Source of the DNA: JAEUMW01 sp039807745
Lineage (GTDB): Bacteria; Pseudomonadota; Gammaproteobacteria; Burkholderiales; JAEUMW01
Direction: 5' to 3'
Length of the DNA stretch: 57,339 nt
NCBI GenBank assembly: GCA_039807745.1
Contig: JBDHRV010000006.1
Location: forward strand, 1 to 57,339
A program made the translations under genes and the position numbers. A model generated the notes under the pieces. It was not told the DNA's origin and ran no database searches. It saw only the letters and a program-made list of their open reading frames with translations. Within the stretch, counting starts at the first letter, position 1; the number at the start of each line of letters is the position of its first letter. Below, piece by piece: positions 45,398 through 54,292 of the stretch.

Positions 45398-46627
45398 ATG
45401 CCCGTCAACCTCTCCGCCCCGGATCCCGCGACGCTGCTGCCGATCGCCGGGGTGCGCCTGGGTGTTGCCGAGGCCGGTATCCGCAAGGCGCACCGCAAGG
45501 ATCTCCTTGTCATGGCGCTCGACCCGGGTGCCCGGGTCGCCGGCGTGTTCACCCAGAACCGCTTCTGCGCCGCGCCGGTGATCGTGGCGCGCGAGCATCT
45601 TGCCTGCGGGCACGAGATCCGTGCCCTGCTCGTCAACACCGGCTGCGCCAACGCCGGCACCGGCGACGACGGCCTGTGGCGGGCGCGGGAGAGCTGCGCG
45701 GCCCTCGCGATGCGCCACGGTTGCGAGAGCCTGCAGGTGCTGCCCTTCTCCACCGGCGTCATCATGGAGCCCCTGCCGGTGGGACATCTCTCCGATGGCA
45801 TACCCGCTGCGCTCGCGGACCTGCGCGCGGACAACTGGGCCGCAGCCGCCGAGGCGATCATGACCACCGACACCCTCCCCAAGGCCGTCTCGCGCCAAGT
45901 ACAGGTCGGCGGCCGCACGGTCGGCCTGACCGGCATCGGCAAGGGTGCCGGCATGATCCATCCGAACATGGCGACCATGCTCGCCTTCGTCGCGACCGAC
46001 GCCCGCGTCGCGCAGCCGCTGCTCGAAGCGGCACTGCGCGAGGCGACGAACCGGTCGTTCAATCGCATCACGGTCGATGGCGACACGTCCACCAACGACG
46101 CGTTCATGCTGGTCGCCACGGGCCAGGCCGACATGCCCGAGATCACGGCGTCGCAGAGTCCCGAGTTTCGCGCCTTTGCCGAAGCGGTGGCCGACCTCGC
46201 CGTCGCACTCGCGCAGGCGATCGTCCGCGACGGCGAAGGCGCGACCAAGTTCATCACGATCGAAGTCGGGGGCGGGCGCGATCGTGAGGAATGCGACCGG
46301 GTTGCGTTCTCGATCGCCCACTCGCCGCTCGTGAAGACGGCTTTCTTCGCCTCCGATCCGAATCTGGGACGCATTCTCGCCGCGGTGGGCAAGGCAGGCA
46401 TCGCCGACCTCGATCAGACGCGCATCGACCTCTTCCTGGACGATGTGCCGGTGGCGAAGGACGGCGGCCGCAACCCCAGTTATCGCGAAGCCGACGGACA
46501 GCGCGTGATGCAGCAAAGCGAGATCACGGTGCGGGTCGAACTCCATCGCGGCGCCGCGCGCGCCACGGTCTGGACCTGCGATCTCTCGCACGACTACGTG
46601 AGCATCAACGCCGACTACCGTACTTGA
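45398..46627 (+). CDS. argJ: Bifunctional ornithine acetyltransferase / N-acetylglutamate synthase
   Basis: A 409-residue self-cleaving Ntn-type enzyme that recycles the acetyl group in arginine synthesis. The cleavage region KGAGMIHPNMATMLAFVATDA has the nucleophile threonine after MA. VNTGCANAGTG and FNRITVDGDTSTND are other conserved parts. It is 10 bp after secA, an order seen in betaproteobacteria. Its stop overlaps the next ATG (TGATG). Confidence 0.96.
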   Translation: MPVNLSAPDPATLLPIAGVRLGVAEAGIRKAHRKDLLVMALDPGARVAGVFTQNRFCAAPVIVAREHLACGHEIRALLVNTGCANAGTGDDGLWRARESCAALAMRHGCESLQVLPFSTGVIMEPLPVGHLSDGIPAALADLRADNWAAAAEAIMTTDTLPKAVSRQVQVGGRTVGLTGIGKGAGMIHPNMATMLAFVATDARVAQPLLEAALREATNRSFNRITVDGDTSTNDAFMLVATGQADMPEITASQSPEFRAFAEAVADLAVALAQAIVRDGEGATKFITIEVGGGRDREECDRVAFSIAHSPLVKTAFFASDPNLGRILAAVGKAGIADLDQTRIDLFLDDVPVAKDGGRNPSYREADGQRVMQQSEITVRVELHRGAARATVWTCDLSHDYVSINADYRT

Positions 46628-47547
46628 TGGTGAGCGCGCCGCAGCCGCCCGCCTGCTTCGACGCGGTGCTTGCCCGCCTCGAAGCGATCCTCGAGCGTGC
46701 CGAGAACCTGCTCGACGTGCCCGCGGCAGCGACGCCCGACTGGCGAGCAGCGATTGCCTGGCGCTGGCGGCGCGGGCGCCGCGGCGGCGCGCTGCAACCG
46801 GTGCGGCGTCCGCACGCCATCCGGCTTGCCGACCTGCACGGCGTCGACGCGCAGAAGTCGCTCGTCGACCGCAACACGCGGCAGTTCGTTGCCGGCTACC
46901 CGGCCAACAACGTGCTGCTCACGGGCGCACGCGGCACCGGCAAGTCCTCTCTTGTGAAGGCGCTCCTGAACGAGTACGCGCGCCGCAAGCTCCGCGTCAT
47001 CGAGATCGAAAAGCAGGATCTCGGCGACCTGCCCGAGCTCGTCGACCTGGTTGGCGACCGACCCGAACGCTTCATCCTTTACTGCGACGACCTGTCGTTC
47101 TCCGCCGAGGAGCCGGGGTATCAGGCGCTCAAAGCCGTGCTGGACGGTTCTCTCGCCGCGACCTCGGAGAATCTCGTCGTGTACGCGACCTCCAATCGTC
47201 GCCATCTCATGCCCGAGTACATGCAGGAGAACCTCGAGGCGCATCGCGTAGGCGACGAGATCCATCCCGGGGAATCGGTCGAGGAGAAGATCTCGCTCTC
47301 CGAGCGCTTCGGCCTGTGGGTGTCGTTCCACCCCTTCCGGCAGGAGCAGTATCTCGACATCGTGCGCTACTGGGTCGCCTGGCACGGCGCGGCGGTGAAG
47401 GACGCGCCACGGCTCGAGCGCGAGGCGCTGCAATGGGCGCTCGGGCGTGGCTCGCGCAGCGGGCGCGTCGCGTTCCAGTTCGCGCGCGACTGGGCCGGAC
47501 GGCATCGGGCCCGACCGACGGCTGCCGCAAAGCGGGACCGTGCCTGA
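46627..47547 (+). CDS. DUF815 AAA-type ATPase
   Basis: A 306-residue cytoplasmic P-loop ATPase of the DUF815 family. Walker A is TGARGTGKSSLVKALL (about 99-114) and Walker B-like ILYCDDLSFSAEEPGY lies near 138-153. SNRRHLMPEYM resembles a sensor-1 region, and SLSERFGLWVSFHPF matches a conserved block. The function of the family is not established. Starts within the argJ stop (TGATG). Its last 8 bp overlap the next gene. Confidence 0.85.
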   Translation: MVSAPQPPACFDAVLARLEAILERAENLLDVPAAATPDWRAAIAWRWRRGRRGGALQPVRRPHAIRLADLHGVDAQKSLVDRNTRQFVAGYPANNVLLTGARGTGKSSLVKALLNEYARRKLRVIEIEKQDLGDLPELVDLVGDRPERFILYCDDLSFSAEEPGYQALKAVLDGSLAATSENLVVYATSNRRHLMPEYMQENLEAHRVGDEIHPGESVEEKISLSERFGLWVSFHPFRQEQYLDIVRYWVAWHGAAVKDAPRLEREALQWALGRGSRSGRVAFQFARDWAGRHRARPTAAAKRDRA

Positions 47548-48502
47548 CCGCGCATCGTCGCTGACCGAGGTCGTGGCGGCGGTCCTCATCGACCGGGCGG
47601 GACGCTTCCTGCTCGCACAGCGGCCGCCCGGGAAGGTCTACGCGGGGTACTGGGAGTTCCCGGGAGGCAAGGTGGAGGCGGGCGAGGCACTGGCGCAGGC
47701 GCTGCGGCGCGAACTCCTCGAGGAGCTCGGTATCGAGGTGCGCAGCGCATATCCCTGGATCACCGTGAGCTATCGTTATCCGCACGCTTTCGTGCGGCTG
47801 CGGTTCTTTCGCGTCGTCGACTGGACGGGCGAGTTCCATCCGCACGAAGGGCAGGCGTTCGCCTGGCAGCGCCCGCGCGACATCGACGTGGCTCCGGTTC
47901 TCCCGGCGAATGGTCCGGTGCTGCGCGCCCTCGCGCTGCCCCATGTGTATGGCATCACCCGCGTCGCGGAGCTGGGCGTGGCGGACTTCACCGCGCGCCT
48001 CGATGCCGCGCTCGGGGCCGGTCTGCGCCTCATCCAGTTGCGCGAGAAGGCGCTCGACGCGGACACGCTGGCTATCGTGGGGCGCGATATTGCACGACGC
48101 TGTCACGCCGTGGGCGCGAAGCTGCTCGTCAATGGCGATGCGGACTTCGCCGGATCCATCGGCGCCGACGGCGTGCATCTGTCCGCCGCGCGACTGATGG
48201 CGCTGACCAGGCGTCCGGAGGTCGAACTATGCGCGGCCTCGTGCCACGATCGCGCAGAACTCGAGCGCGCCGTCGACCTGGGTGCCGATTTCGTGGTGCT
48301 CGGACCCGTGCACCCGACGCCCACGCACGAAGGCATGAGGACACTCGGCTGGGAGGGATTCGCAGATCTGGTCGAGGATTACCCGCTTCCTGTCTTTGCC
48401 TTGGGCGGCATCCGCCCCGACGAGCTCGCAGTCGCCTGGTCCCGCGGTGCTCACGGCATCGCGATGATGCGCGGCGCGTGGCCGGGCGAGCGGCGCCCGT
48501 GA
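47540..48502 (+). CDS. Nudix hydrolase fused to a ThiE-like domain
   Basis: A 320-residue two-domain protein. The N-terminal half is a MutT-like Nudix hydrolase with the box GGKVEAGEALAQALRRELLE-EL-G (about 33-56), and probably sanitises 8-oxo-dGTP. The C-terminal half (from about residue 135) is a ThiE/TenI-like TIM barrel with LIQLREKALD, LLVNGDADFA, DGVHLS and DFVVLGPVHPT, the same fold as thiamine phosphate synthase. The fusion is known from proteobacteria; no other thi gene lies nearby, so thiamine synthesis is uncertain. GTG start at 47540. Confidence 0.86.
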   Translation: MPDRASSLTEVVAAVLIDRAGRFLLAQRPPGKVYAGYWEFPGGKVEAGEALAQALRRELLEELGIEVRSAYPWITVSYRYPHAFVRLRFFRVVDWTGEFHPHEGQAFAWQRPRDIDVAPVLPANGPVLRALALPHVYGITRVAELGVADFTARLDAALGAGLRLIQLREKALDADTLAIVGRDIARRCHAVGAKLLVNGDADFAGSIGADGVHLSAARLMALTRRPEVELCAASCHDRAELERAVDLGADFVVLGPVHPTPTHEGMRTLGWEGFADLVEDYPLPVFALGGIRPDELAVAWSRGAHGIAMMRGAWPGERRP

Positions 48503-48506
48503 TGCC

Positions 48507-48914
48507 ATGCGACGCGCCACCCGGCTCTTGGTCCCTGCTCTGGCAGTGCTTCTGGGTGGCGGATGCAAAGATCAGGCGCCGGATGCGCAGCTCGCGAACT
48601 GTCCCGACCCGGTGGCGGGCTGCCGCTTCGAGGTGGGGGGCGAAACGGTGCGGTTGCGGTTTTCGCAGCCGCCGCGGGCCATGCGCCCCTTCGTGATGGA
48701 GGTGGAAGCACCTCGCGCCGTTGCCGTCGCGGCGGATTTCACGATGCCGGGAATGGACATGCTGCCCAATCACCACGACCTCGCGCAAGGACCGGATGGG
48801 CGCTGGCATGCTGCCGTCGTGTTGCCGGTCTGCATCTCGGGCCGCGCGGACTGGCACCTCGCACTGACCGTCGGCGATCAGCGCGCGTCGGTCCCCTTCA
48901 GCGCCAAGCGGTAA
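48507..48914 (+). CDS. Small lipoprotein, FixH/YtkA-like fold possible
   Basis: A 135-residue protein with a lipoprotein signal and lipobox LLGGGC (lipidated C20). The mature domain has an immunoglobulin-like pattern: a beta-rich core, a MPGMDML loop followed by NHHD, and WHAAVVLPVCISGRADWHLAL. That is reminiscent of the YtkA/FixH domain, but identity is not secure. MPGM loops in such proteins can hold copper. It is 4 bp after the Nudix-ThiE stop and probably co-transcribed. Confidence 0.6.
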   Translation: MRRATRLLVPALAVLLGGGCKDQAPDAQLANCPDPVAGCRFEVGGETVRLRFSQPPRAMRPFVMEVEAPRAVAVAADFTMPGMDMLPNHHDLAQGPDGRWHAAVVLPVCISGRADWHLALTVGDQRASVPFSAKR

Positions 48915-48924
48915 CCCGGTACGG

Positions 48925-49116
48925 CTACTCGGTGTCCTCGGGAGGGCGCGGGGCGTCGGGTATCGCGACGCGGTATTGCTCGCTCGCCCAGGCGCCGAGA
49001 TCGATCAACTTGCAGCGCTCCGAACAGAAGGGACGGAAACGGCTCGCCGTGCTCCATTCGACGGGCGCACCGCATTGGGGACAGAGCACCACACGGGGCC
49101 TCGACTGCGATGCCAT
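48925..49116 (-). CDS. yacG: YacG zinc protein, DNA gyrase inhibitor family
   Basis: A 63-residue zinc protein with CPQCG (C12, C15) and CSERC (C31, C35), the four-Cys DUF329 knuckle, followed by KLIDLGAWASEQYRV. E. coli YacG binds GyrB and blocks DNA binding by gyrase. It follows zapD by 9 bp, the usual coaE-zapD-yacG order. Confidence 0.93.
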   Translation of the reverse strand: MASQSRPRVVLCPQCGAPVEWSTASRFRPFCSERCKLIDLGAWASEQYRVAIPDAPRPPEDTE

Positions 49117-49125
49117 TGTCCGTCC

Positions 49126-49938
49126 TCAGAGGCTGCAGAACGTAAGCTCGAAGGGGACGTCGTGCTCCACGACGCGCGCGCGGTCGGATCCGCTGAGTCC
49201 CGTGAAGCGGACGTTGAGCGCGTACTTGTTGGCACTGATCTCCGGGACGCAGGCGAACGCGTGATCGAGCCGCAGGCGGACGAGCTGCGCCACCTTGCCC
49301 GCGAGCATGAGCTGGAACACACCTCGCAGCGCGACCTGCGGACTCGTCTTGCCACCCTCGCGCAGGAGGCGCAGCACGATGGCGAGCCCATCGCAGATCG
49401 GTTCGAAATGCTGCATCCAGCTCTTGAGATCGGCGTGGCGTGACTCGGGATCGCCGTTTAGCCAGTAGTGGTAAGACGGCAGGTCGAACGCGCAGGCACC
49501 GCCGGGTATGGTCGTGCGCTGCTTGATGCTCATCAGCCACTCGTTCTCGCGCAACTCCTGGCCGACCTTTCCCGAAACCGACAGCATGCGGGAATGCGCG
49601 CGTTCGATGTCGACCAGGACCGCTTCCAGCGCCCCCTGGGCAATCGCGGGGTTGTTGCGCAGCGCATCCAGGCTCTGCCGCTGCCGGTCGAGCTCCTGCA
49701 GGAGCTCGGACTTGAGATCGGCGCGGGCGGTGATCTCGAGCATGTCGAACACAGTGACGAGGGCGACATGATGTTCGAGCGGCTCCGTCCCGGCGGCGAA
49801 GTAGCGGACCCGGCGCTGCAGATCCTCGAGACGCAACAGCGTCCGAACACGCTCGTTCAGAGGGTATTCATACGCGATCACTGCGGTGCGCAGCGTCGAG
49901 GGGGCTGTGAGGTCGAGCGTGTCCATCGGGTCGCGCAA
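49126..49938 (-). CDS. zapD: Cell division protein ZapD
   Basis: A 270-residue cytoplasmic Z-ring-associated protein (DUF1342). It contains YEYPLNERVRTLLRLEDL (about 24-41), a long helical bundle, and PSYHYWLNGDPESRHADLKSWM near 159-180. It crosslinks FtsZ filaments through the FtsZ C-terminal peptide. The M5 ATG is a possible alternative start. It sits between coaE and yacG. Confidence 0.93.
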   Translation of the reverse strand: MRDPMDTLDLTAPSTLRTAVIAYEYPLNERVRTLLRLEDLQRRVRYFAAGTEPLEHHVALVTVFDMLEITARADLKSELLQELDRQRQSLDALRNNPAIAQGALEAVLVDIERAHSRMLSVSGKVGQELRENEWLMSIKQRTTIPGGACAFDLPSYHYWLNGDPESRHADLKSWMQHFEPICDGLAIVLRLLREGGKTSPQVALRGVFQLMLAGKVAQLVRLRLDHAFACVPEISANKYALNVRFTGLSGSDRARVVEHDVPFELTFCSL

Positions 49939-49971
49939 AAATAAACGAAAACGCGGCGCGAAGCCAGCGTT

Positions 49972-50586
49972 TCAGTGATCGGCCGCGTCTGCCGCGAGTT
50001 GCACGTACGCGGCATGGAGTCGTTCCACTTGAGCACGCAGGAAGTGCTCGTCGCGATTGTTGTCGATCACGTCGTCCGCCGCTGCGAGGCGGGATTGGCG
50101 ATCGATCTGGGCGGCCGCGATGGCGGCAACGGCCTCGCGCGTGAGGCGGCTGCGCTCCATGGTGCGGCTGATCTGCACCTCGACGCAGACGTCCACGACC
50201 AGCAGCCGATGCACGAGCTCGAGATAGTTGCCGGTCTCGAGCAGGAGAGGGACCACGAGCAGCACGTAGGGCGCGACCGCAGTCGCGATCCGACGTTCTG
50301 CCTCGAGCCGGATCAACGGGTGCAGAATGCCCTCCAGACGTTCTCTCGCAGCGGCATCCGAAAACACCTTCTCGCGCATCGCCACCCGGTCCAGGCCGCC
50401 GTCGGACCTCATGGTCCCGGGGCCGAATGCGTCCCGCAGCGCGGGCATGGCGGCGCCCCCGGGTCCGGTCAGCGCATGAGAGATGGCATCGGTATCGACG
50501 ACGGCAGCCCCGAGCTCGCCAAACATCTGTGCGGCCGTGGATTTGCCGCTGCCGATGCCGCCGGTAAGGCCAACGATAAAGGGCAT
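49972..50586 (-). CDS. coaE: Dephospho-CoA kinase
   Basis: A 204-residue P-loop kinase, the last step of coenzyme A synthesis. Walker A GLTGGIGSGKST lies at 6-17. VVDTDAISHALTGPGGAAM and LLVVPLLLETGNY are family motifs. About 80 bp separate it from pilD upstream. Confidence 0.95.
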   Translation of the reverse strand: MPFIVGLTGGIGSGKSTAAQMFGELGAAVVDTDAISHALTGPGGAAMPALRDAFGPGTMRSDGGLDRVAMREKVFSDAAARERLEGILHPLIRLEAERRIATAVAPYVLLVVPLLLETGNYLELVHRLLVVDVCVEVQISRTMERSRLTREAVAAIAAAQIDRQSRLAAADDVIDNNRDEHFLRAQVERLHAAYVQLAADAADH

Positions 50587-50664
50587 GACGAAAATCCTCC
50601 GCCGTCATTGTCAGCGTGAAATGCGGCGGGGGAAAGCCCCTGCGGGGCGAAGCGGACGAGCACG

Positions 50665-51525
50665 TCAGGCGCCCGGGAAGTACAGGCGCGTCAGAGCGTC
50701 GCCCCAGATCAGAGCGATGAACCCGCCGAGCGCGAGGTACGGGCCGAAGGGGATGGGGGTGCCACGTCCATGGCGGGCGAGCAGGATCAGGGTGATGCCG
50801 ATCGCGGCGCCGACGCCGGCCGAGAGCAGGATGACCGCCGGCAATAACTTCCAACCCAGCCAGGCACCGATCGCGGCCAGGAGCTTGAAGTCGCCGAATC
50901 CCATTCCTTCCCTGCCGGTCAGCAGCCTGAACAGCCAGTAAACGGTCCAGAGAATCAGATAGCCTGCCACCGCCCCGATGACAGCTGCGTGGAGGTCGGT
51001 AAAGGTGCCGAACAGATTGAACAGAAGGCCAGCCCAGACGAGCGGCAGCGTGATGCTATCGGGCAGGAGCTGGGTGTCGAGATCGATGAACGCAAGTGCG
51101 ATGAGCGACCACAGGAAGCACAGCGCACCGAGCGCGGCCATGCTGGCTCCGAAGCGCCAGGCGACGAAAGCGCTGAGCGCGCCGGTGAGAATTTCAACGA
51201 TCGGGTAACGGGCCGGGATACGGGTCTTGCAGGCGGCGCATCGCCCGCCGAGGACGAGCCAGCTGACGACCGGGATATTTTGCAGCGCGGTGATGGGGTG
51301 ACCGCAGCCGGGGCAGGCCGAGCGGGGCGAGACGAGGTTGAACGGCGGGATATCGGCGAGGGGCTCGCCGCGCAACTCCGCGCACTGGATCTGCCACTCC
51401 CGCTCCATCATCTTCGGCAGGCGGAAGATGACGACGTTGAGGAAGCTGCCGATCATTAGGCCCACGACGAGCGCTACGCCAGCGAACAAATCGGGCGAGG
51501 CCCTGAGGGCACCGATGACCTCCAT
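50665..51525 (-). CDS. pilD: Prepilin peptidase / N-methyltransferase
   Basis: A 286-residue inner-membrane aspartyl protease that cleaves type IV prepilins and methylates the new N-terminus. The zinc region has two Cys pairs (CPGCGHP and CAACKTR, about 71-100). The catalytic aspartates are in FIDLDTQLLPD and in GFGDFKLLAAIGAWLG. About eight membrane helices. It lies downstream of pilC, 39 bp apart. Confidence 0.94.
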   Translation of the reverse strand: MEVIGALRASPDLFAGVALVVGLMIGSFLNVVIFRLPKMMEREWQIQCAELRGEPLADIPPFNLVSPRSACPGCGHPITALQNIPVVSWLVLGGRCAACKTRIPARYPIVEILTGALSAFVAWRFGASMAALGALCFLWSLIALAFIDLDTQLLPDSITLPLVWAGLLFNLFGTFTDLHAAVIGAVAGYLILWTVYWLFRLLTGREGMGFGDFKLLAAIGAWLGWKLLPAVILLSAGVGAAIGITLILLARHGRGTPIPFGPYLALGGFIALIWGDALTRLYFPGA

Positions 51526-51564
51526 GAAAAGCGCGGGCGCAGGCGAACCGGGTCTTGCCCCGGA

Positions 51565-52797
51565 TCAGACCACCGCGCCCATCTTGAAGATCGGCAGGTA
51601 CATCGCCACCACCATGCCGCCGATGAGCGTGCCAAGGATCACCATGATGAGCGGCTCCATCAGGCTCGACAGGGCTTCCACGGCGTCGTCCACTTCCTGC
51701 TCGAAGAAGTCGGCGATCTTCGCGAGCATCGCATCGAGCGATCCAGCCTCCTCGCCGATCGCCACCATCTGCAGCACCATGTTGGGAAACACTTCGCTAT
51801 TTTGCATGGACTGCGTCAGGCTGACGCCGGTGCTCACTTCCTGTTGAATTCTCTTGGTTGCCACGAAGTAGACGTAGTTGCCGGATGCCCCGGCCACCGA
51901 ATCGAGCGCTTCCACGAGCGGTACGCCCGCCGCGAACATCGTCGACAGCGTACGCGCCCAGCGCGCCATCGTGGCCTTGCGAATGACATCACCGAAGATC
52001 GGCAGCCGCAGCATCAAACGGTCCATGAAGGCCTGCATCTTCACGGAGCGCTTCCAAGTGTAGAAGAAGAACCAAATGGTACCGGCGATGAGTCCGAACA
52101 TCCACCACCAGTTCGCCACGAAGAAATCGGAGATCGAGATGACGATGAGCGTCGGCGCCGGCAGGTCCGCGCCAAAGCTGCTGAACACCTGCTTGAAGGC
52201 CGGGATGACGAAGATCATGATCACTGCGGTAACCAGAAACGCGACCGCTATGACCGCCGTCGGATAGAAGAGCGCCGACTTGATCTTGCTCTTGATGGCG
52301 AGGATCTTTTCCTTGTAGGTCGCCAGCCGGTCGAGCAGGTTGTCGAGGATGCCCGCGGCTTCTCCCGCGCGGACCAGGTTGCAGTAGAGGGCGTCGAACT
52401 GCAGAGGGAACTTCGCGAAGGCCTGTGCCAGGTTGTTGCCGGTTTCCACGTCGAGCTTGATCGACATCAGCATCCGTTGCACGGCCGGATTCGAGTGGCC
52501 CTTGGCCACGATGTCGAAGGCCTGCAGCAGCGGCACGCCGGACTTCATCATCACGGCGAGCTGTCGCGTGAAGAAGGTGATGTCCTTGTCCGTGACCTTC
52601 CGGCCGCGACCGATACGCTGCTTTTTCAGCTTGCGGACGCGAATGCCCTGCCGCCGCAGGATGACGTTTGCCAGTGCCTCGCCGGGCGCGCGGACTTCGC
52701 CGCGGACCGTCTTGCCGGTACGGTCCTGGCCCTCCCAGACGAAGGTGATGTCCTGAGCTTCCTTCCTGGTGCCTATGGTGGCGGTTGCGGTTGCCAT
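51565..52797 (-). CDS. pilC: Type IV pilus inner-membrane platform protein PilC
   Basis: A 410-residue GspF/PilC-family protein with two repeated T2SSF domains (about 70-190 and 275-395) and three membrane helices. TRQLAVMMKSGVPLLQAFDIVAKG marks the first domain and MARWARTLSTMFAAGVPLVEALDSVAGAS the second. It anchors the pilus motors PilB and PilT. The usual upstream pilB is not present here. A sigma-54-like promoter lies 175 bp upstream. Confidence 0.93.
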   Translation of the reverse strand: MATATATIGTRKEAQDITFVWEGQDRTGKTVRGEVRAPGEALANVILRRQGIRVRKLKKQRIGRGRKVTDKDITFFTRQLAVMMKSGVPLLQAFDIVAKGHSNPAVQRMLMSIKLDVETGNNLAQAFAKFPLQFDALYCNLVRAGEAAGILDNLLDRLATYKEKILAIKSKIKSALFYPTAVIAVAFLVTAVIMIFVIPAFKQVFSSFGADLPAPTLIVISISDFFVANWWWMFGLIAGTIWFFFYTWKRSVKMQAFMDRLMLRLPIFGDVIRKATMARWARTLSTMFAAGVPLVEALDSVAGASGNYVYFVATKRIQQEVSTGVSLTQSMQNSEVFPNMVLQMVAIGEEAGSLDAMLAKIADFFEQEVDDAVEALSSLMEPLIMVILGTLIGGMVVAMYLPIFKMGAVV

Positions 52798-52971
52798 TCT
52801 ATGTCCCCCGATGAACGCGCCGGGTCAGGTCCGCGACGCGAGTTCCATGCAAGCCCTGAGAAGGTTTCTTGGCGGGCAGGTGTGGATGCCGAAGCTCCGC
52901 AGACCTTGTCGTGATGGGGCGTTCTGGGAATACCGCCCGACGTGTGGCCGCGGACCGCCGACAGGCGTTAC

Positions 52972-52987
52972 AGCAATTAATATGCCG
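52972..52987 (-). promoter_or_regulatory. Sigma-54-like promoter before pilC
   Basis: On the minus strand CGGCATATTAATTGCT contains GG and GC separated by exactly 10 bases, matching the -24/-12 consensus TGGCAC-N5-TTGC(A/T) at GGCA and TTGCT. It begins 5 bp downstream of the CNNM gene stop and would give a leader of about 165 nt before pilC. No activator site was identified. Confidence 0.55.
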
Positions 52988-52991
52988 CGCC

Positions 52992-54260
52992 TTAGACGGG
53001 GTGGCGGGGGAAGATGCGCACAGACTTGATGATGCGCTCCTGTGCCTGCAGGATCTCGATCGGGTAGCCGGCGATCTTGACACCCGTTCCGGGCTCGGGG
53101 ATGTCCTGCAGGTGCTCGAGCAGCAGACCGTTGACGGTCTTGGGGCCGTCCAGGGGTAGGTCGAGGCCGAGCTTGCGGTTCAGGTCCCGCAGCGCGGCGT
53201 TGCCTTCGACCAGGATGCTGCCGTCTTCCTGGACCGTGAAGTTTCCCCCTTGCAGAGGAGACTGAGTGGTGAACTCGCCGATGATTTCCTCGAGGATGTC
53301 CTCGACCGTGACGAGTCCCATCAGCTCTCCGTACTCGTCCACCACGAGGCCGAGCTTCTCACGGCTTTCCTGGAAGCGCTGGAGCTGACTCAGGAGCGGT
53401 GTTCCGGAGGGGATGTAGTAACCGTCCCGCAGCACTTTCTCGAGGGCATTGCTCGTGAGGTCGCCGTTCCTGACCAGATTCATGAGCTTGCGCACATGGA
53501 TGATGCCGACGATCTCGTCGAGATGACCCTTGTAGGCTGGCAAGCGCGTGTGATAGCTGGTGGCGATCTGCCGCTGCGCTTCGTCGAGCGGGCCGTCGAT
53601 GTCGATCGCCTCGATCCGCTTGCGCGGCGTCATCACGTCGTCCACGGTGATGTCCTCGAGGTCGAACAGGTTCATGAGGATGCTGCGGTGCTTCTGCGGA
53701 AAGAAGGTCCCTGACTCCAGCACGAGCGAGCGCAACTCTTCCAGGCTCAGTTTGTGCGCGCCTTCGGGTTGGGGCTTGATCCGCAGCAGCCAGAGGAGGC
53801 CTCGGACGAACAGGTTGACGAACCAGACGATGGGGCGCGTGACTTTGAGCAGCGGCGACAGGATGTAGCTCGCCGGCAGCGCGATGCGTTCGGGATAGGT
53901 CGCGCCGATCACCTTCGGTGTCACCTCGCTGAAGACGAGAATCGCGAAAGTCACCGCAAGCGTGCCGATGGTCACCGCCCACTCGTTCTCACCGAGCAGG
54001 CGGAAGGTGATGACGGTCACCAGCGCCGCCGAAAATGCGTTGACGAGATTGTTTCCGAGCAGCACGACGCCCAGCAGCCTGTCGATCTGCGAGAGCAGGT
54101 GCTGCGCGAGTCGGGCGCCGCGGTGGCCCTGGTCGGCGAGGTGCTTCAGCCGGTAGCGGTTGAGCGCCATCATGCTCGTCTCGGCAATCGAAAAGAAGCC
54201 CGAGATCAGGAGGCACACGGCAAGCGCGACCAGCAGCGCCGATATCGGGATGTCGTCCAA
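52992..54260 (-). CDS. CNNM/CorC-family membrane protein with CBS domains
   Basis: A 422-residue protein often called hemolysin-like. The N-terminal DUF21 membrane domain (about 1-180) has AETSMMALNRYRLKHLA and LLGNNLVN, with SEVTPKVIGATYPERIA. Then come a CBS pair (MTPRKRIEAIDIDG, LVVDEYGELMGLVTVEDILEEIIGE) and a C-terminal CorC/HlyC domain. Related proteins act in magnesium or cobalt export. The start appears to be TTG at 54260, because the family N-terminus (M/L)DDIPISALL begins there and no ATG or GTG fits. Starts 32 bp after the upstream gene. Confidence 0.88.
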   Translation of the reverse strand: MDDIPISALLVALAVCLLISGFFSIAETSMMALNRYRLKHLADQGHRGARLAQHLLSQIDRLLGVVLLGNNLVNAFSAALVTVITFRLLGENEWAVTIGTLAVTFAILVFSEVTPKVIGATYPERIALPASYILSPLLKVTRPIVWFVNLFVRGLLWLLRIKPQPEGAHKLSLEELRSLVLESGTFFPQKHRSILMNLFDLEDITVDDVMTPRKRIEAIDIDGPLDEAQRQIATSYHTRLPAYKGHLDEIVGIIHVRKLMNLVRNGDLTSNALEKVLRDGYYIPSGTPLLSQLQRFQESREKLGLVVDEYGELMGLVTVEDILEEIIGEFTTQSPLQGGNFTVQEDGSILVEGNAALRDLNRKLGLDLPLDGPKTVNGLLLEHLQDIPEPGTGVKIAGYPIEILQAQERIIKSVRIFPRHPV

Positions 54261-54292
54261 TCGCGGGGGGAGTGGACAGCGCGGCCGGCGAA

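Noticed and set aside
52799..53083. 94-codon minus-strand frame as a possible pilB remnant
   Set aside because: It overlaps the CNNM gene end in another frame and shows no Walker or Asp-box motif of PilB.
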